Part shown: positions 7,669 through 13,541 of the stretch, in pieces
Layout: each line of letters begins with the position of its first letter
Position numbering within the stretch: the first letter of the stretch is position 1
Assembly: GCA_015065205.1 (NCBI GenBank)
Contig: SVQS01000034.1
Location: 1 to 13,541, forward strand
DNA length: 13,541 nt
Direction: 5' to 3'
From: Oscillospiraceae bacterium
Lineage (GTDB): Bacteria; Bacillota; Clostridia; Oscillospirales; CAG-272
Made by a program: the position numbers and the translations under genes
The notes under the pieces: generated by a model
What the model saw: only the letters and a program-made list of their open reading frames with translations
Told to the model about the DNA's origin: nothing
Database searches by the model: none

Positions 7669-8166
7669 TTGATCATTTTAGGCATCGACCCCGGACTTGC
7701 CATTGTAGGTTGGGGAGTTATTGAATATCAGGGTGCAAAATTCCGTACTATTGCTTACGGTTCTATCAATACCCCCAAGGGAACGCGCACTGAAGAACGC
7801 TTGCGTCTTATATATGACGGAATGAATGAGTTGATTGAAAAATATCATCCCGATTGTGTGGCAGTTGAGGAGCTTTTCTTTACAAACAACATCACAACCG
7901 GTATTCGCGTGGCCGAGGCGAGAGGGGTGATCCTTCTTTCTGCCGAGCGTGCCTGTATTCCCATTTTTGAATATACGCCGCCACAGGTCAAGCAAGCGGT
8001 GGTCGGTTACGGAAAGGCAGAAAAGCGGCAGGTCATCTCTATGGTCACCATGCTTTTGGGGCTTCCCAAGCCACCAAAGCCGGATGATACCGCCGATGCA
8101 CTTGCCATCGCCATCTGTCACGCCCACAGCGGCGCATCACGCTTGGCGCAATACTATAACAAATAA
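7669..8166 (+). CDS. ruvC: Crossover junction endodeoxyribonuclease RuvC
   Basis: RuvC is the dimeric Mg-dependent nuclease that resolves Holliday junctions by paired nicks. The 165-residue product has typical length and an RNase H-like fold. All four acidic catalytic positions are visible: D7 in GIDPG, E67 in VAVEEL, and D140 and D143 in PDDTADALA. The conserved YTPPQVKQAVVGYGKAEK segment (102-119) is also intact. It starts at TTG, preceded by GGGAG and by its own promoter. It is first in a long + strand transcription unit, while its usual partners ruvA and ruvB lie about 3.5 kb away on the opposite strand. I saw no LexA-like box in its promoter region, so SOS control is not evident. Confidence 0.96.
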   Translation: MIILGIDPGLAIVGWGVIEYQGAKFRTIAYGSINTPKGTRTEERLRLIYDGMNELIEKYHPDCVAVEELFFTNNITTGIRVAEARGVILLSAERACIPIFEYTPPQVKQAVVGYGKAEKRQVISMVTMLLGLPKPPKPDDTADALAIAICHAHSGASRLAQYYNK

Positions 8167-8184
8167 GCAAAAAAGGATAAAATT

Positions 8185-9048
8185 ATGTGGTTCTCGGAAA
8201 ACTGGAAAGACTATGAACTGTTAGATACATCGGACGGCGAACGCTTGGAGCGTTGGGGAAATTTGATCCTCATTCGTCCCGACCCTCAAATCATCTGGAA
8301 AGGTGTTGCCAAGCACCCCGCTTGGAAAAAGGCTGATGGTATTTACCGTCGCTCCCATTCGGGCGGCGGCGCGTGGGTAAAAAATAACCTGCCCGAATCC
8401 TGGAAAATTCAATATGGTGATCTCGGCTTTGTTTTGCGCCCGATGGGCTTTAAGCACACAGGACTTTTTCCCGAGCAGGCTGCCAATTGGGATTGGTTCT
8501 CCGGTCTTATTCGCGAAGCGAACAGACCGATTAAGGTTCTCAATCTTTTTGCCTACACGGGTGGAGCAACGGTAGCCGCTGCAAAAGCAGGTGCTTCTGT
8601 GGTACACGTCGATGCTTCCAAGGGCATTGTAGCGCAGGCAAAAGAGAATGCGGCATTATCGGGACTTGCTGATGCCCCCATTCGCTACATTGTTGACGAC
8701 TGCAAAAAGTTTGTTGAACGCGAGATTCGTCGCGGCAATCACTACGATGGCATCATTATGGACCCGCCTTCCTATGGCAGAGGACCCGGGGGAGAGGTCT
8801 GGAAGCTCGAAGAGAGCATCAACGAGCTCATTACTCTGACAGCACAGCTCCTCTCGGACGAGCCGTTGTTCTTCCTTGTCAACTCTTATACCACAGGACT
8901 CTCTCCCTTAACGATGAGTTATCTTTTGGAATTGAAAGTGCGCGCACGCTATGGCGGCGTCATAGAATCGGGTGAGCTCGGACTAAAGGTTACACAAACG
9001 GGTGCCTTTTTGCCTTGCGGTGCAAGCTCACGCTGGTATCTCAAATAA
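8185..9048 (+). CDS. Class I SAM-dependent methyltransferase (RlmI/RlmK-like)
   Basis: The 287-residue product has a Rossmann-type methyltransferase core of the COG1092-like group, whose characterised members methylate cytosine or guanine in 23S rRNA. A first domain of about 110 residues ends with the conserved GLFPEQ (93-98). Motif I is NLFAYTGG (120-127), with the SAM ribose-binding acid in VDASKG (D143), a likely adenine-contact acid in VDDCKKF (170-176), and the catalytic-loop DPPSYGRGP (193-201). It lacks the N-terminal PUA domain of RlmI, so it is the shorter form common in Bacteria. ATG 8185 follows AAAGGA and lies 18 nt after ruvC. The RNA target cannot be assigned from sequence alone; rRNA is the likely one. 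Confidence 0.87.
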   Translation: MWFSENWKDYELLDTSDGERLERWGNLILIRPDPQIIWKGVAKHPAWKKADGIYRRSHSGGGAWVKNNLPESWKIQYGDLGFVLRPMGFKHTGLFPEQAANWDWFSGLIREANRPIKVLNLFAYTGGATVAAAKAGASVVHVDASKGIVAQAKENAALSGLADAPIRYIVDDCKKFVEREIRRGNHYDGIIMDPPSYGRGPGGEVWKLEESINELITLTAQLLSDEPLFFLVNSYTTGLSPLTMSYLLELKVRARYGGVIESGELGLKVTQTGAFLPCGASSRWYLK

Positions 9049-9060
9049 ATTTGATCCTTG

Positions 9061-9066
9061 AAAGGA
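9061..9066 (+). promoter_or_regulatory. Ribosome binding site that sets the ecfA1 start
   Basis: AAAGGA ends nine bases before TTG 9076. The other in-frame TTG at 9058 lies before this site and has no good site of its own, so 9076 is the more likely start. Confidence 0.6.
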
Positions 9067-9075
9067 TGTACTGTT

Positions 9076-9951
9076 TTGTCTGATATTTTTATTCACGCAC
9101 GGGATCTTTCCTTTTCCTATGCCGATGAGGTGGGAAGAGAGGAAAACCCCGCCCTGCAAAGCTTTTCGGTGGATATTTGCCGAGGCGAATACGTAGCGGT
9201 GCTCGGTCACAACGGCTCGGGAAAATCCACCTTCGCCAAGCTTTTAAACTATATATTGGAACCCACATCGGGGGAATTGGTTGTAAATGGTCTTGACCTA
9301 TCACGCAAGGATCTTTCGGATGAAGAAATCCTTACCCTGCGCAAAAACGTTGGTATGGTCTTTCAAAACCCCGATAACCAACTTGTTGCCACAATTGTTG
9401 AACAAGATGTTGCATTCGGTCCCGAAAATCTCGGCGTCGAGCGCGAAGAACTGCGCCGACGCGTAGATTCTGCATTGGAAACGGTTGGAATGACAGCTTA
9501 TGCGAAGCAAGAGCCTCACCGCCTTTCCGGAGGACAAAAGCAAAGAGTTGCCATTGCAGGTGTCCTTGCAATGATGCCGCAGTGCATTATTTTTGACGAA
9601 TCCACTGCCATGCTGGATCCCGGCGGACGCCGCGAGGTACTCGATACCATTCGCAAGCTCAATAGCGAACAAGGAATGACGGTGCTCAACATTACGCACT
9701 ATATGAACGAGGCAGCCGAGGCGGATCGCATCATCGTTATCAACGATGGTAAACTTCTGCTTGACGGTACACCGGATGAAGTGTTTGCACAGCGCGACAT
9801 TCTCAATGAGGTAGGACTCGAGGTGCCGCAATGTACCGAACTCATCCACGCTTTGCGTGCCGCAGGTATCATGATTGACGGGGATACGCTCTCCTCACCG
9901 GAGGCGTGTGCTGACCTATTGCAAAAAGCACTGAACAAACGCGCAAAATAA
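9076..9951 (+). CDS. ecfA1: Energy-coupling factor transporter ATPase EcfA1
   Basis: EcfA1 is one of two ABC ATPases that, with EcfT, power vitamin or metal uptake through exchangeable S components. The 291-residue product has Walker A GHNGSGKST (44-52), Q-loop FQNPDNQ (96-102), ABC signature LSGGQKQRV (150-158), Walker B IIFDES (171-176) with the catalytic Glu at 175, the DESTAMLDP wording typical of EcfA1, and the H-loop His at about 208 in NITHYM. An upstream in-frame TTG (9058) would add six residues; the AAAGGA spacing favours TTG 9076. It lies 27 nt after the methyltransferase gene and 14 nt before ecfA2. No S component is in the window, as expected of a shared group II module. Confidence 0.94.
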   Translation: MSDIFIHARDLSFSYADEVGREENPALQSFSVDICRGEYVAVLGHNGSGKSTFAKLLNYILEPTSGELVVNGLDLSRKDLSDEEILTLRKNVGMVFQNPDNQLVATIVEQDVAFGPENLGVEREELRRRVDSALETVGMTAYAKQEPHRLSGGQKQRVAIAGVLAMMPQCIIFDESTAMLDPGGRREVLDTIRKLNSEQGMTVLNITHYMNEAAEADRIIVINDGKLLLDGTPDEVFAQRDILNEVGLEVPQCTELIHALRAAGIMIDGDTLSSPEACADLLQKALNKRAK

Positions 9952-9965
9952 CAAAGAGGAACACA

Positions 9966-10919
9966 ATGAACAAGATATATCTCGATCACGTGAGCTACGT
10001 TTACAGCCGCGGTACGCCATACGAGCAGGTCGCGCTGGATGATGTGTCGGTAGGCATCCGAGAGGGATGCATCACCGGTATTATCGGTCACACGGGCTCA
10101 GGAAAATCCACTATGATGCAAATGCTCAACGGGCTCATCAAGCCCGATTCGGGTCATGTGCTTCTGGATGGATACGACATCAACAGTACCGTATCTGATG
10201 TGTACGATACATGGAGCGAGAGGGAAGAATATGCTGCCCTCTCGCCGCGCAAGCGAAAAAAGAAAATGCAGACCGAAATACGCGAAAGAAAGTCAAAGCT
10301 TTGCTTCCGTGTCGGTCTTGTCATGCAATATCCCGAATATCAACTTTTTGAAGAAACCGTATATGCAGACATTGCCTTTGGGCCTCGCAATATGGGACTT
10401 GGTGAAGCAGAAATCCGCGCACGTGTGCTCGAAGCAGCCGCTTTTTGCGACATTGGTCAGGAACTTTTGGAAAAGTCTCCCTTTGACCTTTCGGGTGGAC
10501 AAAAGCGTCGTGTAGCCTTAGCAGGTGTTATTGCAATGCGCCCCGAGGTGTTGGTGCTCGATGAGCCTGCCGCAGGTCTTGACCCTTTGGGCCGCAACTA
10601 TATTTTTAACGGTATTCGTGCTTATCAGCGCAAGACAGGATCCACCGTTCTTATTGTCAGCCACAGCATGGAGGATATGGCACGCTATTCGGATGACGTT
10701 ATCGTTCTTTCGGGGGCGCACATCCTACGTCAGGGAACGCGCGAAGAAGTCTTTGCACACGTTGAAGAACTTGCCGAAACAGGTCTTGACGTACCGCAAA
10801 TTACACATCTGATGCGTCTTTTGCGTGAACGCGGAATTGATGCTCCCAAAAACATTTATACGGTAGCTGAGGCTACAACAGCACTGAAAAAGCTGTTTTT
10901 GATGGGAGGTGAGGGCTGA
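9966..10919 (+). CDS. ecfA2: Energy-coupling factor transporter ATPase EcfA2
   Basis: This is the second ABC ATPase of the ECF module, expected to form a heterodimer with EcfA1 at the cytoplasmic face. Walker A is GHTGSGKST (41-49), the Q-loop is MQYPEYQLFEETV (120-132, typical of EcfA2), the signature LSGGQKRRV (175-183), Walker B VLVLDEP (195-201) with Glu 200, and the H-loop His about 233 in VSHSME. At 317 residues it is longer than usual. The Walker A to Q-loop stretch is about 27 residues longer than in the neighbouring EcfA1; the extra part lies near 75-108 and includes the basic RKRKKK. GAGGA precedes ATG 9966. Its TGA overlaps the ecfT ATG by one base (ATGA-type junction), implying coupled translation. 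Confidence 0.94.
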   Translation: MNKIYLDHVSYVYSRGTPYEQVALDDVSVGIREGCITGIIGHTGSGKSTMMQMLNGLIKPDSGHVLLDGYDINSTVSDVYDTWSEREEYAALSPRKRKKKMQTEIRERKSKLCFRVGLVMQYPEYQLFEETVYADIAFGPRNMGLGEAEIRARVLEAAAFCDIGQELLEKSPFDLSGGQKRRVALAGVIAMRPEVLVLDEPAAGLDPLGRNYIFNGIRAYQRKTGSTVLIVSHSMEDMARYSDDVIVLSGAHILRQGTREEVFAHVEELAETGLDVPQITHLMRLLRERGIDAPKNIYTVAEATTALKKLFLMGGEG

Positions 10920-11740
10920 TGAAGGGTATTTCCTTTGGACAGTACTATCCCGCAAATTCCATCATTCACAAAATGGATCCCCGTTTTAAGATCCTTCTCG
11001 CTATCACCTTTATCGTAGCAACCTTTTTGTGTAAGAGTGCTGTTTCTTTTGCCGCACTTTTGTGCATTGGCATCGCACTCATTTTTATCAGCCGAATCCC
11101 CATCAAAACAATTCTGCGCTCTATCGCACCGCTCTTGTTTATCATTGCCTTTACCGTTGTTATCAACATCTTTTTTGGAACAGGCGAGAAGCTACTTTTC
11201 GAGGTATGGAAGATTCGTATCTATGCCGAAGGACTTTGGCGTGCGCTCTTTATGTTCTTGCGCATTTTTGTCCTCATTACGGCAACAAGCATCTTTTTGA
11301 CCTACACGACAACGCCGATGGATCTCACCGATGCACTTGAATCTCTGCTTGCTCCTCTGAAACTCTTGCACGTTCCCGTACACGTATTTGCAATGATGAT
11401 GTCTATTACTTTGCGCTTCATTCCCACCTTGACCGAGGAGACCGAGAAGATTATGAACGCTCAAAAAGCAAGAGGAGCCGATTTTACAAACGGTTCGCTT
11501 ATTAAGCGTGTTAAAGCGCTCATTCCCATTCTCATTCCGCTGTTCAGCTCTGCCATCAATCGTGCAACACAGCTTGCCGATGCAATGGAATGCCGTTGCT
11601 ACCACGGTGGGGAAGGCAGAACTCGACTCAATGTAATGAAGTGGAGAGCATCTGACCTCATTTACACCCTTGTCGGCGTTGCTCTTTGCGTTGGCCTTGC
11701 TCTTCTTAACCAAATTCAATTAGGATATGTGATGAACTGA
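10919..11740 (+). CDS. ecfT: Energy-coupling factor transporter transmembrane protein EcfT
   Basis: EcfT is the membrane scaffold that couples the two ATPases to interchangeable S components. The 273-residue product has hydrophobic segments at about 24-40, 43-60, 67-85, 108-130 and 246-266. A long cytoplasmic coupling-helix region lies between the last two and carries the Ala-Arg-Gly signature AQKARGAD (181-188). The second coupling motif reads ECRCYHGG (224-231), a variant of the common EARGY wording that keeps the central Arg. The N-terminal segment SFGQYYPANSIIHKMDPRFK is typical of Clostridia EcfT proteins. GGAGGTGAGGG precedes the ATG, which overlaps the ecfA2 stop by one base; truA begins two bases after its stop. 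This overlap makes stoichiometric synthesis of A1, A2 and T likely. Confidence 0.95.
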   Translation: MKGISFGQYYPANSIIHKMDPRFKILLAITFIVATFLCKSAVSFAALLCIGIALIFISRIPIKTILRSIAPLLFIIAFTVVINIFFGTGEKLLFEVWKIRIYAEGLWRALFMFLRIFVLITATSIFLTYTTTPMDLTDALESLLAPLKLLHVPVHVFAMMMSITLRFIPTLTEETEKIMNAQKARGADFTNGSLIKRVKALIPILIPLFSSAINRATQLADAMECRCYHGGEGRTRLNVMKWRASDLIYTLVGVALCVGLALLNQIQLGYVMN

Positions 11741-11742
11741 TT

Positions 11743-12501
11743 ATGAAGCTTTTTATCAAAGTCCGATATCTCGGAACCAATTACTGTGGCTATCAGGTGC
11801 AACCCAATGCACCAAGCATTCAAGGGGAATTGAATAAAGCCGCACGTGCGCTGTTTGGGTACGATTGCGACATTGTTGGGTGCAGTCGCACCGATAGCGG
11901 TGTGCACGCCAACGAATTTTGCGCCACGGTTGCACAAAAAGGATGTGATGATCTCATCATGTCTTTGTCGCCCGAGCGTGTTCCCCTTGCTTTTTCGGCG
12001 CATCTGCCACCAGACATCAGCATTTTTGATGCAAAATGGGTAGCATCCGATTTTCACGCACGCTACGACGTGGTCGAAAAAGAGTATATCTATCGCATTT
12101 ACAACGCCCCCGTTCGTTCTCCCTTTTGGGAGGGGAGAGCCTATCATTTGCCCCGCGTTTTGGATGATGAAGCTCTTGAGCGTATGAACCGCGCCGCTGC
12201 GCACCTTGTTGGCAAGCAGGATTTTGCCGCTTATATGGCGCAGGGCTCTACGGTAACCTCAACCGTTCGCACTGTCAAAGTAGCCTCGGTTGAGAGAGAG
12301 GGGGAGATGCTTATCTTCCGCATCAGCGCCGACGGATTTCTTTACAATATGGTTCGTATTTTGGCGGGGACGCTTATCGACGTAGGGCTTGGTAAAATCG
12401 AGCCCGAGGATATCCCAATTATCACCGCCTCGTGTGATCGCAGTCGCGCAGGTATGACCGTGCCCGCTTGCGGACTTTATCTTAACCGCGTTTTGTACTA
12501 A
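11743..12501 (+). CDS. truA: tRNA pseudouridine(38-40) synthase TruA
   Basis: TruA converts uridines 38-40 in the anticodon arm of many tRNAs to pseudouridine. The 252-residue product has normal length. The catalytic motif is SRTDSGVHA (48-56) with the nucleophilic Asp at about 51, a variant of GRTDAGVHA that keeps Arg-Thr-Asp and Gly-Val-His. KEYIYRIYN and the late FLYNMVRILAGTLIDVG segment are family hallmarks. It starts only two bases after ecfT, without a strong ribosome binding site of its own, so translation is likely by reinitiation. The ecfA1-ecfA2-ecfT-truA order is the one known from Bacillus, where rplQ precedes and rplM-rpsI follow; here truA is followed instead by a DUF5711-like gene. 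Confidence 0.96.
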   Translation: MKLFIKVRYLGTNYCGYQVQPNAPSIQGELNKAARALFGYDCDIVGCSRTDSGVHANEFCATVAQKGCDDLIMSLSPERVPLAFSAHLPPDISIFDAKWVASDFHARYDVVEKEYIYRIYNAPVRSPFWEGRAYHLPRVLDDEALERMNRAAAHLVGKQDFAAYMAQGSTVTSTVRTVKVASVEREGEMLIFRISADGFLYNMVRILAGTLIDVGLGKIEPEDIPIITASCDRSRAGMTVPACGLYLNRVLY

Positions 12502-12505
12502 ACAG

Positions 12506-12513
12506 AAAGGAGG
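12506..12513 (+). promoter_or_regulatory. Strong ribosome binding site that supports the DUF5711-like TTG start
   Basis: AAAGGAGG is followed six bases later by TTG 12520. The next in-frame ATG is about residue 162 of the open frame, so the TTG is the only reasonable start. Confidence 0.85.
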
Positions 12514-12519
12514 AACGCC

Positions 12520-13541
12520 TTGAAAATTCCCAAAAGACAGCCAAAGGCATTGCAAAAAACAGGAGCCCCCACCGCAAGACTTGGCAAAGCAAGAAATGAA
12601 TATTATGAAAATATCTCGGCAGGGTTGGGAATCGTGCAGGTCGTTCTTTATCTTTCGCTTTTTGCATTCGTGGTGCTTTCTTTCCTGACTAACACAAACC
12701 TCATTACCTATCAAAACTTTTATCATTTCTTTCAAGATTTGAACGCTTCTGCCGAACGTGTGGATATTTTCTCGAACGATTCCGTTTCTTATTCAACGGA
12801 CGAAGAACAGAGCTTTACGCTCTACCGCAAAGGGTTAGCGGTGGCAGGGAATACGGGCGTGACCATTTTCTCGGCCACGGGGCGACAGCTTGTCAGCCAC
12901 GGTATTCAATATAACGATCCCGTAGCCGTTGGCTCGGGTAAATATCTTTTGGTTTATGAGCGTGGCGGCAAACAATACTCGCTTTACAACGCCAACACGC
13001 AAATGCACGCGGGAGAGACCGAATATCCCATCTCGGGCGCGGCTGTTTCCGATTCGGGAATGTACGCGCTTATCTCCTCGGCAAGTGATGCCAATTCAGC
13101 GGTTTATCTTTATAACAACCGCTTCTCCCTGATCAATATTTACAAAAAAAGCGGAAACGTTCTTGATGCCGCTATTTCTGCGGACGGACGCCGCATCGCT
13201 CTTTTAACAGTTACTCCAAGAGACGGCGGTGTTTCTACGTCGGTTATGCTTGCACGGCCGGGCGAGGCAGAGGCAATTGCCGAACAAAAAATTGCATCCT
13301 CACTTGGTCTGCAATGCCATTTTACCGACTCGGGCAAGCTTGCCGCTCTTTGCACAACAGGCTTGGCTTATCTTTCAAACGATGGAGAATTGGAATTTTT
13401 TTACGATTTTGAGAAAAAAATTCCTACAACAGCCGATCTTTGTGCAGATGGTGTTGCAATTTGTTTGAAAAAAAGTGAAATTTCTGAAAAAAATATCATA
13501 ATTATATTTGACAAAAGCGGAAAAATAGTGTATAATGATGT
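12520..13541 (+). CDS. DUF5711-like membrane-anchored protein (partial, runs off the window)
   Basis: The frame opens at TTG 12520 behind AAAGGAGG and stays open for 340 codons to the end of the window, so the C-terminus is missing. A basic N-terminus (about 1-30) precedes one hydrophobic segment at about 36-56, which predicts a type II membrane anchor with the rest outside the cell. The outer part has repeated short beta-type blocks such as YRKGLAVAGNTGVTIFSATG (102-121), GKYLLVYERGG (140-150), AAVSDSGMYALISS and AISADGRRIALL, suggesting a beta-propeller-like fold. This resembles the DUF5711 family as I remember it; the function is unknown. It follows truA by 18 nt and appears to belong to the same operon. 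No enzyme motif is visible. Its last 75 bases are unusually A/T-rich and contain a promoter. Confidence 0.8.
   Translation, partial: MKIPKRQPKALQKTGAPTARLGKARNEYYENISAGLGIVQVVLYLSLFAFVVLSFLTNTNLITYQNFYHFFQDLNASAERVDIFSNDSVSYSTDEEQSFTLYRKGLAVAGNTGVTIFSATGRQLVSHGIQYNDPVAVGSGKYLLVYERGGKQYSLYNANTQMHAGETEYPISGAAVSDSGMYALISSASDANSAVYLYNNRFSLINIYKKSGNVLDAAISADGRRIALLTVTPRDGGVSTSVMLARPGEAEAIAEQKIASSLGLQCHFTDSGKLAALCTTGLAYLSNDGELEFFYDFEKKIPTTADLCADGVAICLKKSEISEKNIIIIFDKSGKIVYND
13508..13536 (+). promoter_or_regulatory. Exact-consensus SigA-type promoter inside the DUF5711-like gene
   Basis: TTGACA (13508-13513) and TATAAT (13531-13536) match the consensus in all twelve bases with a 17-bp spacer, and an A/T-rich UP-element-like stretch lies just upstream. 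The sequence also codes for FDKSGKIVYN of the open reading frame. It would drive a gene beyond the window edge. Activity is inferred from sequence only. Confidence 0.75.

Noticed and set aside
11591..11614. Second EcfT coupling motif reading C-R-C instead of A-R-G, as a sign of lost function
   Set aside because: The central Arg and the flanking Met-Glu and Tyr residues are kept, the rest of the protein is intact, and this wording is, to my memory, tolerated in Clostridia.

Overview
The window looks like a chromosomal housekeeping stretch from a Gram-positive Clostridia-type member of the Bacillota. The grounds are DUF951 and DUF5711-like proteins, a YfhO-family membrane protein, a group II ECF transporter module next to truA, GGAGG-type ribosome binding sites, consensus SigA-like promoters and three TTG starts. 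I see no phage, plasmid, CRISPR, rRNA or tRNA genes. No sequence search was run, so identities rest on motifs I can read.

Region 1 (1-2364, + strand) is lysine/diaminopimelate biosynthesis: the last codons of a gene that is probably dapA, then dapB, a 253-bp gap filled largely by a 127-bp palindromic repeat, and lysA. A perfect 16-bp-stem bidirectional terminator occupies all 36 bases between the lysA and ruvB stop codons.

Region 2 (2401-7484, - strand) reads leftward as DUF951 protein, a 1037-residue YfhO-family membrane protein, ruvA and ruvB. The gaps are short (1, 37 and 24 nt) and I see no internal terminator, so it is probably one operon. It would start from a promoter with TTTACA and TATAAT boxes 17 bp apart at 7521-7549.

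Region 3 (7602 to the window end, + strand) starts from a divergent promoter (TTGACT-17-TATAAT). It runs ruvC, a class I SAM-dependent methyltransferase, ecfA1, ecfA2, ecfT, truA and the start of a DUF5711-like membrane-anchored protein that runs off the edge. Gaps are -1 to 27 nt, consistent with one transcript. The Holliday-junction genes are therefore split: ruvC goes one way and ruvAB goes the other, behind a cell-envelope gene. The ecfA1-ecfA2-ecfT-truA block matches the order known from Bacillus-type ribosomal-protein clusters, but neither rplQ nor rplM/rpsI flanks it here.

The most notable non-coding signals are the palindromic repeat between dapB and lysA and an exact TTGACA-17-TATAAT promoter inside the 3' part of the DUF5711-like reading frame at the window end. 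I found no convincing new multi-gene system; the window is mostly well-understood core genes with some unusual arrangement.
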